Position numbers and translations under genes: made by a program. Source: Firmicutes bacterium CAG:24053_14 (lineage in GTDB: Bacteria > Bacillota > Clostridia > Oscillospirales > Oscillospiraceae). From it: a stretch of 64,000 nucleotides of DNA. Where the stretch lies: contig MNSZ01000046.1 of the NCBI GenBank assembly GCA_001916715.1, positions 1-64,000 of the forward strand, given 5' to 3'. A model generated the notes under the pieces. That model had not been told where the DNA came from, did not search any database, and worked only from the letters and a program-made list of their open reading frames with translations. Below are positions 15,994 to 24,012 of the stretch, piece by piece. Position 1 is the first letter of the stretch. Each line of letters begins with the position of its first letter.

Positions 15994-17997
15994 ATGTACT
16001 GCACCAGAAAAGTTACCGAAGATCTGACCTGGGTCGGCGCAGATGACCGCCGCCTTGCCTGCTTTGAGGGCGTTTACGGCGTTCCCGACGGCGTTTCCTA
16101 CAACGCATATCTGCTCAATGACGAAAAGACCGTTTTGTTCGACACCGTCGACAAGGCCGTCAGCCGCACGTTTTTTGAAAACCTCGCCCACGCTTTGGGC
16201 GGAAGGCAGCTCGATTATCTTATCATTTCCCACATGGAGCCGGACCACGCTGCGACGATAGAGGAGCTTACCCTGCGTCACCCCGAGGTCACCATAGTCT
16301 GCAACGCGAAGATCAAGACCATGCTCGGCCAGTTCTTCACCCTGTCGGACACGCTTAAATACCACATCGTTGCCGAGGGTGACAAGCTCAGCACCGGCAA
16401 GCATGAATTCACCTTCGTCATGGCTCCGATGGTGCATTGGCCCGAGGTCATGATGACCTATGATCTGACCGACAAAATGCTTTTCTCGGCCGACGCCTTC
16501 GGCACCTTCGGCGCGCTCAACGGACATCTGTTCAACGACGAGGTCGATTTCTTTGCCGACTACGTTGACGAAGCCCGCCGCTATTACACGAACATCGTCG
16601 GCAAATACGGCGCGCAGGTGCAGGCAGTCCTGAAAAAGGCGGCCGGACTTGAGCTTAACTACGTCTGCCCGCTGCACGGCTTTGTATGGCGCAGTCACTT
16701 CGGCGATTTTCTCGACAAGTACCTCAAGTGGAGCTCCTACACTCCCGAGGAAAACGGCGTCATGATAGCCTACGCCTCGGTCTACGGCCACACGGAAAAC
16801 ACCGTGAACATTCTCGCCTGCAAGCTCGTCGAGCGCGGCTTAAAGGTCAAGGTATACGACACCTCCGTGACCCCGGCATCGTATATCGTCTCCGACGCGT
16901 TCAGATACAGCCACCTTGTGTTTGCGTCAACGACCTACAACGCCGGAATATTCGTCACGATGGAAAACCTCGTTCACGACATAGTAAACCACAATCTTCA
17001 GGGCCGCAAGATCGCCATTCTGGAAAACGGCTCGTGGGCGGCAACCAGCGGCAAGCTCATGAAGGATCAGCTTTCAAAGCTGCGCGGCACCGAATTTATC
17101 GGCGAGACCGTTTCGCTCAAGTCCGACGTCACCGAGGCACAGCTGGCAGAGCTTGATGCGCTTGCCGATGCCATCGCCGCCGATATTCGTCCCGCGCTCC
17201 CCGTATTTGAAGCCCCGGCAGAGCCTATCGGTCAGGCGCTTGACGTTGACAACGCCGCATTCAACAAGTTCAGCTACGGTGTTGAGATCCTCACCACGAA
17301 CGTTGACGGCAAGGACTACGGCTGCGTCATAAACACCGCAGGTCAGGTCGCGGCAGGCGACCCCAAGAAGATCACGATTTCCGTCATCAAGAAAAACAAC
17401 ACCTGCGACATGGTCGCAAAGGCAGGAAAATTCAATATCTCCATCCTCACCGAGGACGCTCCCTACAGCCTGTTCCAGCACTTCGGCTTCCAGAGCGGAC
17501 GCGATGTTGACAAGTTTGCAGACTTTGACGATCTTGACCGCATGACAAACGGCATAGCCTATGTCACGAAGTACACCAACGCCGTTCTCTCCTGCGAGAT
17601 AATCGACGTCGTTGACGTTGAAACTCAGGTGCTTTACGTTGCAAACGTTGTTGAGGCGAAGGTCCTGTCCGACGCTCCCAGCTGCACCTACGGATATTAC
17701 CATGCTCACATAAAGCCCAAGAAAAATCCCGCTCCGGCTCAGGGCGAGGGCTACGTCTGCAAGGTCTGCGGCTACTTCCACGAGGGAAGCGAAATGCCCG
17801 ACGACTTTGTCTGCCCCCTGTGCAAGCACGGCAAGGAGGACTTCGAGCACATCGTTCCCGAGGTCAAGCAGCCTGTCAAGGGCTATGTCTGCACCGTGTG
17901 CGACCACTTCGTCGAGTGCGACGGCGAGCTGCCCGAAGATTACGTCTGCCCGATCTGCAACCACGGCAAGGAAGCCTTCGAGCCTGCCGTCAGGTAA
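15994..17997 (+). CDS. Flavodiiron protein fused to flavin reductase and two rubredoxins
   Basis: 667 residues. (1) Metallo-beta-lactamase-like diiron domain, about 1-250, with ligands His80, Glu82, Asp84, His85 (HMEPDH), His148, Asp167 and His228. (2) Flavodoxin-like FMN domain, about 255-395 (MIAYASVYGHTENT). (3) Flavin reductase domain, about 415-570. (4) Two rubredoxin domains at the C-terminus, each with two CxxC pairs (YVCKVCGYF..VCPLC and YVCTVCDHF..VCPIC). Flavodiiron proteins reduce O2 to water or NO to N2O in anaerobes. The fusion supplies the complete electron path NAD(P)H-flavin-rubredoxin-FMN-diiron in one chain. The second rubredoxin is unusual. Regulated probably by the divergent Crp/Fnr protein. 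Confidence 0.92.
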   Translation: MYCTRKVTEDLTWVGADDRRLACFEGVYGVPDGVSYNAYLLNDEKTVLFDTVDKAVSRTFFENLAHALGGRQLDYLIISHMEPDHAATIEELTLRHPEVTIVCNAKIKTMLGQFFTLSDTLKYHIVAEGDKLSTGKHEFTFVMAPMVHWPEVMMTYDLTDKMLFSADAFGTFGALNGHLFNDEVDFFADYVDEARRYYTNIVGKYGAQVQAVLKKAAGLELNYVCPLHGFVWRSHFGDFLDKYLKWSSYTPEENGVMIAYASVYGHTENTVNILACKLVERGLKVKVYDTSVTPASYIVSDAFRYSHLVFASTTYNAGIFVTMENLVHDIVNHNLQGRKIAILENGSWAATSGKLMKDQLSKLRGTEFIGETVSLKSDVTEAQLAELDALADAIAADIRPALPVFEAPAEPIGQALDVDNAAFNKFSYGVEILTTNVDGKDYGCVINTAGQVAAGDPKKITISVIKKNNTCDMVAKAGKFNISILTEDAPYSLFQHFGFQSGRDVDKFADFDDLDRMTNGIAYVTKYTNAVLSCEIIDVVDVETQVLYVANVVEAKVLSDAPSCTYGYYHAHIKPKKNPAPAQGEGYVCKVCGYFHEGSEMPDDFVCPLCKHGKEDFEHIVPEVKQPVKGYVCTVCDHFVECDGELPEDYVCPICNHGKEAFEPAVR

Positions 17998-18017
17998 AGA
18001 TAATAAATACACAGCGA

Positions 18018-18046
18018 AAAGCCGCGTTCATCCGAACGCGGCTTTT
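18018..18046 (+). terminator. Rho-independent terminator of the flavodiiron gene
   Basis: GCCGCGTTC / GAACGCGGC stem, 4-nt loop, T-run; A-rich on the other side so it may also serve pssA on the minus strand. Confidence 0.9.
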
Positions 18047-18067
18047 TGTTAAAATGTTATGGGAGTC

Positions 18068-18685
18068 TTACTTAAATATGAGGATCAGAGCCGTGCATAT
18101 CACGCCGATGACGAGCATAACGGCAAGGCCGGTCTTGCTCGGTTTTTTGACCTGGACAGGCACGACAAACAGCGCTCCGTTTACAAGCAGGAGCAGAGTA
18201 TACGCTATGGGAAACGCACCGGCCAAAAGTCCTCGGAAGCAGAACAGCAACGGCACAGTCAGCGCCGATGAGGTTATCGGAACGCCGAGATAATGCTTGC
18301 GCTTTTCGTCCGTATGCTGCTGACGTGTCTCCTCGGTGACATTATAATACGCAAGCCTTATAAGCCCCGCGAGCGCAAACAGCGCCATTATGGCTATCTG
18401 CCACCACTCCCTTGCTCCGCTGCACACACCGATGACAAACGGCAGAACTCCGAAGCAGACAATATCGCTGAGCGAATCGAGCTGGATGCCGAAGCGCTTT
18501 TCCTCATCCGTGCGATCCTTCTTTGTTCTTGCAACTATACCGTCGAACATATCACAGAAGCCGGAGAACATAAGGCATATGACAGCGGCAATTATTTTGC
18601 CCTGCACGGCAAAGCCCATACCTACAACGGATGACAGCATTCCGACAAAAGTCAGCCATACCGTGTAATTATAATAACCTATCAA
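18068..18685 (-). CDS. pssA: CDP-diacylglycerol-serine O-phosphatidyltransferase
   Basis: 205 residues, about six to seven membrane helices. Carries the CDP-alcohol phosphatidyltransferase signature D-G-x2-A-R-x(n)-G-x3-D-x3-D: DMFDGIVART then FGIQLDSLSD. It makes phosphatidylserine, the precursor of phosphatidylethanolamine, from CDP-diacylglycerol and serine in the membrane. No phosphatidylserine decarboxylase gene is next to it. Monocistronic here; the intergenic region with a TGTGG dyad is shared with the divergent cyuA-like gene. Confidence 0.88.
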   Translation of the reverse strand: MIGYYNYTVWLTFVGMLSSVVGMGFAVQGKIIAAVICLMFSGFCDMFDGIVARTKKDRTDEEKRFGIQLDSLSDIVCFGVLPFVIGVCSGAREWWQIAIMALFALAGLIRLAYYNVTEETRQQHTDEKRKHYLGVPITSSALTVPLLFCFRGLLAGAFPIAYTLLLLVNGALFVVPVQVKKPSKTGLAVMLVIGVICTALILIFK

Positions 18686-18715
18686 AATAACATCCCCAAT
18701 TTACCCTCTTAACTG

Positions 18716-18733
18716 TGTGGCCAGTATACCACA
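18716..18733. promoter_or_regulatory. Second TGTGG/CCACA dyad
   Basis: TGTGG-N8-CCACA between pssA and the cyuA-like gene. On the minus strand it reads TGTGGTATAC then TGGCCACA, sharing the 10-mer TGTGGTATAC with the site at 15919-15934, but with a 2-bp longer spacer. Confidence 0.35.
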
Positions 18734-18853
18734 CGGTTGTATACTATTTCAAGCTTTTTTCGACAAGATGTTCACAAACCATTGAAAACTCTATGCAATT
18801 TTGGATTTTGATGTTATACTGGCAGCGGAGAAATCTATCCGGAGGGATGAAGA

Positions 18854-20128
18854 ATGGAACGTAGCGATGTTAAGTATTCGCAATATCTGCAAATTTTGCG
18901 TGAAGAACTTTTGCCTGCAATGGGCTGCACCGAGCCTATCGCCATGGCCTATGCCGCGGCAAAGGCAAGGCAGACCCTCGGCGCAATGCCGGATAAGATC
19001 GACATCGTCATAAGCGGCAACATAATCAAGAACGTTAAAAGCGTTGTCGTTCCCAACACAGGCGGTCTGAAGGGCATTGCGGCTGCCGTCGCGGCAGGAA
19101 CGGTCGTGGGCGATGCCGATAAGCAGCTTGAGGTCTTGTCGTTTGTAAAGCCCGAGGAGATACCGCAGATCGGCAAATTCATGGACGAATGCCAGATGAC
19201 CGTCATGAAATCCGAAAGCGGAAAGCTGCTGGACATTGACCTGCACATGTACAAGGGCACCGACAGCGTGCGCCTGCGCATATGCGACTATCACACGAAC
19301 ATTGTGCTCATCGAGAAAAACGGGCAGGTGCTGCTCAAGAAGGACGAAAGCGCGGCGGCAGGCAGCGAGACCGATCGCAGCGTGCTGAACGTTCACGACA
19401 TTCTCGACTTTGCCGAGTCGGTTTGCATCGACGATGTTCGGGATATGCTCGAGCGGCAGATAGACTATAACCTTGCCATAAGCGAGGAAGGACTGAGCGG
19501 AAACTACGGCGCATCGATAGGCAAAACGCTTCTTGAAACGCGCGGCGACGATGTGCGTGTGCGCGCACGCGCGCAGGCCGCGGCAGGCTCGGATGCCAGA
19601 ATGAGCGGCTGCGAGCTGCCGGTCGTCATCGTGTCCGGCAGCGGAAACCAGGGCATGACCGCTTCCCTGCCGGTCATCGTGTATGCGCTCGATATGCACG
19701 CAAGCCGCGAGCAGCTTCTGCGCGCGCTTTGCGTTTCAAACCTCATAACCATCCACCAGAAAACGCCCATCGGCAGGCTCAGTGCCTTCTGCGGCGCGGT
19801 TTCGGCAGGCTGCGGAGCCGCGGCCGGCGTAGCCTGGCTTTTAGAGGGCACATACGAGGCCGTTTCCGCAACGATAACAAATACGCTCGGCATGATATCC
19901 GGCACGGTTTGCGACGGGGCAAAGCCCTCGTGCGCAACGAAAATCGCCTCTGCCGTCGAGGCCGGGCTTCTGGGCTTTGACCTCTACGAAAAGGGCAAGG
20001 CTCTGCACGGCGGTGACGGAATACTCAAAAACGACGTTGAAAGGACCATCGAATCGGTCGGCCAGCTTGCGCGCGAAGGCATGCGCGAGACCGATGAAGA
20101 AATTCTCGACATAATGCTTGACGAATAA
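18854..20128 (+). CDS. cyuA: L-cysteine desulfidase / UPF0597 (CyuA-like) protein
   Basis: 424 residues. The motif LPAMGCTEPIAMAYAAAKA near the N-terminus, the VVPNTGGLKGIA loop and SGNQGMTASLPV are the conserved pieces of the UPF0597/CyuA family (related to the serine dehydratase alpha chain), whose Cys in GCTEP binds an Fe-S cluster. The family breaks L-cysteine into pyruvate, ammonia and sulfide, and some members act on serine. ATG 18854 is chosen because GGAGGG lies 8 nt upstream. No cysteine transporter or YbaO-like regulator is adjacent, so the exact substrate stays open. Confidence 0.85.
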   Translation: MERSDVKYSQYLQILREELLPAMGCTEPIAMAYAAAKARQTLGAMPDKIDIVISGNIIKNVKSVVVPNTGGLKGIAAAVAAGTVVGDADKQLEVLSFVKPEEIPQIGKFMDECQMTVMKSESGKLLDIDLHMYKGTDSVRLRICDYHTNIVLIEKNGQVLLKKDESAAAGSETDRSVLNVHDILDFAESVCIDDVRDMLERQIDYNLAISEEGLSGNYGASIGKTLLETRGDDVRVRARAQAAAGSDARMSGCELPVVIVSGSGNQGMTASLPVIVYALDMHASREQLLRALCVSNLITIHQKTPIGRLSAFCGAVSAGCGAAAGVAWLLEGTYEAVSATITNTLGMISGTVCDGAKPSCATKIASAVEAGLLGFDLYEKGKALHGGDGILKNDVERTIESVGQLAREGMRETDEEILDIMLDE

Positions 20129-20133
20129 CGAAG

Positions 20134-20159
20134 AATCCTCCGAAAATCGGAGGATTTTT
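20134..20159. terminator. Bidirectional terminator cyuA/coaX
   Basis: AATCCTCCGA / TCGGAGGATT stem with a 3-nt A loop and T-run, two bases before the coaX stop codon on the other strand. Confidence 0.88.
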
Positions 20160-20161
20160 GA

Positions 20162-20947
20162 TTATCTGTTCTGTTTTTTCGGCTTTGCGTTTTTCTGATA
20201 CAGTATCGCAAGGCCCTTGAGCAGAAGATCCGGCTCATGCTTGATCTCGTGCTTGCAATAGGGGATGATGCCGCCGGACAGGCCGCCGGTAGCGATGACC
20301 GTTGCAGGCTGGCCAAGCTCGGCCTCCATGCGCTCTATCATGCCGTCAATCATTGCGGCCGTTCCGAACACGGCGCCGGACTTCATGCTGTCAACGGTGT
20401 TTGTGGCAATGCATTTTCTCGGTGCTTCGATGGATATGTTCGGCAGCAGGCTCGTCCCCTGCGAGAGTGCCTCGAACGAGAGGTTCACGCCCGGAACGAT
20501 CGCGCCGCCTATATACGCACCGTCCTTATCCACGGCAACGATGGTCGTTGCCGTTCCCATATCGACAATGATGATCGGGGGCTTATACATCGATAATGCG
20601 CCGACCGTGCCGGTTATCAGGTCGCCTGCGAGAGTGCCCGGATCGTCGATCTTCACGTTGACGCCGGTTTTTATGCCGGCTCCGACTATGATGCACTCAA
20701 GCCCCGTGAGCTTGCGCACGGCCGAGCGTATGGCGCGGTTTACCTGCGGAACGACCGAGGACAGAATCGCCCCCTCGAACTCGTGGTAATCTATGCTGTC
20801 AAACGCAAAGCTCTGGCGCATTTTCATCGCATAGTCGTTGGGCAGGTCGCTCGTGTTGGTCGCAAGGCGGCTGCGGCTGACGACAACGCCGTCCTCAACA
20901 CAGCCGAGAACAACGTTTGTATTTCCGACATCTATCGTCAATATCAT
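20162..20947 (-). CDS. coaX: Type III pantothenate kinase
   Basis: 261 residues, ASKHA fold: phosphate-1 motif TIDVGNTNVVLG at the N-terminus, PPIIIVDMGTATTIVAVD in the middle, and GGAIVPGVNLS. CoaX phosphorylates pantothenate as the first step of CoA synthesis and is not inhibited by CoA. Full length for the family. It follows an ECF S component after 11 bp in one operon, which supports pantothenate as the substrate of that transporter. Confidence 0.93.
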   Translation of the reverse strand: MILTIDVGNTNVVLGCVEDGVVVSRSRLATNTSDLPNDYAMKMRQSFAFDSIDYHEFEGAILSSVVPQVNRAIRSAVRKLTGLECIIVGAGIKTGVNVKIDDPGTLAGDLITGTVGALSMYKPPIIIVDMGTATTIVAVDKDGAYIGGAIVPGVNLSFEALSQGTSLLPNISIEAPRKCIATNTVDSMKSGAVFGTAAMIDGMIERMEAELGQPATVIATGGLSGGIIPYCKHEIKHEPDLLLKGLAILYQKNAKPKKQNR

Positions 20948-20958
20948 GGATCAATACC

Positions 20959-21558
20959 TCAATGCATTTTTTTGCCGGCGCGGATGATGCGCTCGATTCC
21001 GGCGGCAAGCAAAACGTTGACGCCAAGCTCCACGAGGAAGTTAACGCCCGTCAGTACGACGATTATATACAAAAGCATATTCTGTCCGCCGGCCCAGCCG
21101 CTTATCGTGTCAAAGAAAAATACCAGCATGCCCAAGATGAACAGCCCGGTATTCACAACGGGGCAAACAATGCCGGACACGATGACCGCAGTCTTGTCGT
21201 TTTTCTTTGCTATCGCCTCATAGCACAGACCTGCGAGGAAGCCTGCCGCTGCGCCCTTGACGATGCAGATGAGTATGCACGCAACAGGGTTTATGCTCAT
21301 AAGCAGCATGACCGTGCCGCCGTCCCAGCCTAAAAGGCCGGTTATGAGAACAACAAGGCCGAATACGCCGCCGAGATACGCGCCTGCACCCTTGCCGTAG
21401 ATCGCCGTTGCGATGATTATCGGCGCAAGTGCCAGCGTTATCGAAAACGGGCCGAAACGCACGAACGTGCACAGTACCTGAAGCACAACGATGATCGCGG
21501 TGAAGATTGCAAGCCCCGTCATGCGCCGGGTATTGCCCTTTTGTTTGCCATTATTCAT
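20959..21558 (-). CDS. ECF transporter S component, probably for pantothenate (PanT-like)
   Basis: 199-residue membrane protein with six helices, a basic N-terminus and ITLALAPIIIATAIYGKGAGAYLGGVFGLV, the general pattern of ECF substrate-binding subunits. It relies on a shared EcfA-A'-T module encoded elsewhere. The assignment to pantothenate rests on cotranscription with coaX. A GC-rich hairpin leader lies between the promoter and the ATG. Niacin or another coenzyme precursor cannot be excluded. Confidence 0.8.
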   Translation of the reverse strand: MNNGKQKGNTRRMTGLAIFTAIIVVLQVLCTFVRFGPFSITLALAPIIIATAIYGKGAGAYLGGVFGLVVLITGLLGWDGGTVMLLMSINPVACILICIVKGAAAGFLAGLCYEAIAKKNDKTAVIVSGIVCPVVNTGLFILGMLVFFFDTISGWAGGQNMLLYIIVVLTGVNFLVELGVNVLLAAGIERIIRAGKKMH

Positions 21559-21573
21559 TTTTATACCTCCTGC

Positions 21574-21602
21574 TGTCGCCCCGATCCTGTCGGGTGCGGC
21601 GC
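21574..21602 (-). promoter_or_regulatory. GC-rich hairpin in the leader of the ECF/coaX operon
   Basis: On the minus strand, CCCGA / TCGGG with loop CAGGA, extended by a partly paired outer stem across a bulged A, directly upstream of the AGGAGG site. There is no T-run, so it is not a terminator. A role as regulatory RNA element is speculative. Confidence 0.3.
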
Positions 21603-21780
21603 TTTAAGTTTATACCGGTCTTATCCGCCGGTATTTCGCGTAAATAGTACAATATGTGCGCCGCATTGTCAATATGCTATCAATTATTCTCTCCCGAACG
21701 GCGCGAAAAATTATTCGATTGCAACGGCAAATATCATGTGATAAAATTATTTCAAATATATTTTGATTTGGAGAAACGAA

Positions 21781-23451
21781 ATGGAAAAGAAATGCTGGTA
21801 TAAGGAAATGGCGGTGTATCAGATATGGTGCCGCAGCTTCTGCGACGGCAACGGCGACGGCATAGGCGACCTGTGGGGCGTACTGTCAAAGCTCGACTAC
21901 ATTGCCTCGCTGAACGTTGACGGCATATGGTTTTCGCCCCTGTACCCTTCGCCGAACGCAGACTACGGCTACGATATATCCGACTACAAAAACATCCACC
22001 CCGATTTCGGCAACCTTGAGGTATTCAAGCAGGTGTTAGACGGTGCGCACGAGCGCGGCATGCGCGTTTTCATGGATCTTGTCGTCAACCACTCCTCCGA
22101 TGAGCACGAGTGGTTCAAGGAAAGCCGCAGGAGCAAGAATAACCCCTACCGCGACTATTACTACTGGCGCCCCGGCAAGGGCAAAAAGCGCCCCCCGAAC
22201 AACTGGGACAGTCTGTTCGAGGGCAGAGCGTGGGAGTATGACAAGGCAACCGACGAGTGGTATATGCACATATTCTCCAAAAAGCAGCCGGATCTTAACA
22301 TGTCAAACCCCAAGGTGCGCGAAGAGGTCAAGGATATAATGCGCTTCTGGCTCGACATGGGCGTGGACGGCTTCCGCGAGGACGTTATAACCTACATCGC
22401 CAAGGCCGACGGTCTGCCGAGCGCAAAGGTAAAGCTCCCGGCGGCAACGGGCATGCAGTATTACACCAATCTGCCGAAGGTCCACGACTATCTTGCCGAG
22501 TTCAAGCGCGACGTGCTTGATTTTTACGACTGCTTCACCGTCGGCGAAGGGCCGCGCATGGAGCCGGAGGTCGCGCTGAGCTATGTGCGCGAGGGCAAGG
22601 ACAAGGTGCTCGATATGATGATAAACTTTGCCCACATGGAGGCTGACTGCTTCATCACCGACTTTCTCCAGCGTCCGTTTGACCTTGTGAAGCTCAAGAA
22701 GGCCTTCACCAAATGGCAAACGAAGATGTACGGCAAGGGCTGGAACGCGCTTTACATGGAAAACCACGACCATCCGCGCATCATAAGCCGCTACGGCAGC
22801 GAAAAATACCGCGTCGAAAGCGGCAAGAGCATTGCCGCAAGCTACCTTTTCCAGCGCGGCACGCCCTTTGTATATCAGGGGCAGGAGATCGGCATGATAA
22901 ACACGCCTCTTCCAAGCCTTGACGATTACAAGGATATCATGGTCAAAAACAACGCCCGCATAGCGCGCTCGCTCGGTCTTTCAAAGGAAACGGTGCTCAG
23001 GCTTGCTCAGAAGGCATCGCGCGATAACGCGAGGACCTGCATGCAGTGGTCAAGTGCCCCCAACGCAGGATTTACAAACGGCAAGCCCTGGTTCGTCGTA
23101 AATTCCAACTACAAGGATATAAACGTTGAAAGCCAGCTTGGCGATCCCGGCAGCATATTAAACTTCTACCGCAACGCACTGCAATTCAGGCGCGACAACC
23201 CCGTTGTCATATACGGCGACTATGTTGAGCACATGCCCAAAAGCAAGGAGCTGTATGTCTACGAGCGCAACCTTGCCGGCAAAAAGCTGCTTGTCATCTG
23301 CTCATATTCCGAAAAATGCGTGCGCTTTGACGCGCCCGAGGGCATAACGCTTGACGAAACAAAGCAGGTTTTTGGAAACTACGACAACAATTTTGTTATA
23401 TCAAACGGCTTTACAACAAGGCCGTATGAAATGAGGGTGTATCTGTTTTGA
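21781..23451 (+). CDS. GH13 alpha-glucosidase (oligo-1,6-glucosidase/trehalose-6-P hydrolase type)
   Basis: 556 residues from ATG 21781. Classic GH13 order: YQIWCRSFCDGNGDGIGDL (GH13_31-like calcium loop), DLVVNHSSDEHEWF, catalytic nucleophile Asp201 in GFREDV, acid/base Glu256 in FTVGEG, and Asp330 in ENHD. The C-terminal beta domain follows at about 470. No signal peptide, so a cytoplasmic enzyme acting on imported oligosaccharides such as isomaltose or trehalose-6-phosphate. The usual GFRMDV reads GFREDV here. Its stop overlaps the start of the next gene (TGATG). Confidence 0.9.
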   Translation: MEKKCWYKEMAVYQIWCRSFCDGNGDGIGDLWGVLSKLDYIASLNVDGIWFSPLYPSPNADYGYDISDYKNIHPDFGNLEVFKQVLDGAHERGMRVFMDLVVNHSSDEHEWFKESRRSKNNPYRDYYYWRPGKGKKRPPNNWDSLFEGRAWEYDKATDEWYMHIFSKKQPDLNMSNPKVREEVKDIMRFWLDMGVDGFREDVITYIAKADGLPSAKVKLPAATGMQYYTNLPKVHDYLAEFKRDVLDFYDCFTVGEGPRMEPEVALSYVREGKDKVLDMMINFAHMEADCFITDFLQRPFDLVKLKKAFTKWQTKMYGKGWNALYMENHDHPRIISRYGSEKYRVESGKSIAASYLFQRGTPFVYQGQEIGMINTPLPSLDDYKDIMVKNNARIARSLGLSKETVLRLAQKASRDNARTCMQWSSAPNAGFTNGKPWFVVNSNYKDINVESQLGDPGSILNFYRNALQFRRDNPVVIYGDYVEHMPKSKELYVYERNLAGKKLLVICSYSEKCVRFDAPEGITLDETKQVFGNYDNNFVISNGFTTRPYEMRVYLF

Positions 23452-23915
23452 TGAGAAAAGCAAACCGCGCGATAACGGATCTTGACGAGATAAAGGCGCT
23501 TATTGACAGCTGCGATACGATCCGCCTCGGCTTTGTTGACGGCGACGAGGCATACATCGTGCCGCTCTCCTTCGGCTTCGAGGCCGAAAACGGCGAATTC
23601 ACATTCTATGTTCACGGCGCGAAGGCCGGCAGGCGGCACACTCTTGCGAAAAAAAGCGGCCGCGTTTGCGTCGAGACCGATGTGTGCTCGGGCTTTGTCG
23701 AGCTTGAGCAGGGCTCGCAGACGGCAGACTACAAAAGCTTCATAGGCTACGGCGAAATAAGCACCGTGACAGGCGAGGAAGCCGTAAAGGCGCTGACGCT
23801 TTTGTGCCGCCACTGCGGCTTTGACGAGATGGGCTGTAGCGAGGCAGTGGTCAATGCAACGGGCGTTGAAAAAATCGTCGTCCGCGAATTTTCCGCAAAG
23901 CAGCGATTTAAATAG
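23451..23915 (+). CDS. Pyridoxamine 5'-phosphate oxidase-like flavoprotein (NimA-like)
   Basis: 154 residues in a split-barrel FMN-binding fold: LGFVDGDEAYIVPLSFGF is the typical first half and YKSFIGYGEIS the second. This group includes 5-nitroimidazole reductases (NimA) and heme/flavin-binding redox proteins of anaerobes. Translationally coupled to the GH13 gene, with no obvious metabolic link. A terminator follows. Confidence 0.85.
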   Translation: MRKANRAITDLDEIKALIDSCDTIRLGFVDGDEAYIVPLSFGFEAENGEFTFYVHGAKAGRRHTLAKKSGRVCVETDVCSGFVELEQGSQTADYKSFIGYGEISTVTGEEAVKALTLLCRHCGFDEMGCSEAVVNATGVEKIVVREFSAKQRFK

Positions 23916-23950
23916 CTTCACATTTTATATGCATACCATCGGTTAACAAA

Positions 23951-23984
23951 CGGCAAGGTCAATTGACCTTGCCGCTTGCTTTTT
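23951..23984. terminator. Bidirectional terminator
   Basis: Perfect 24-nt palindrome (arms CGGCAAGGTCAA / TTGACCTTGCCG, 23951-23974) followed by a T-rich run, between the converging NimA-like and SLH-peptidase genes. Confidence 0.85.
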
Positions 23985-24012
23985 GAGATTATTTTGAGAG
24001 GTTTGAGGTTTA

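Noticed and set aside
15961..18012. Long antisense frames over the flavodiiron gene
   Set aside because: The plus strand has all diiron, FMN and rubredoxin motifs; the antisense products are Val/Ala/Asp-rich shadows without ribosome sites.
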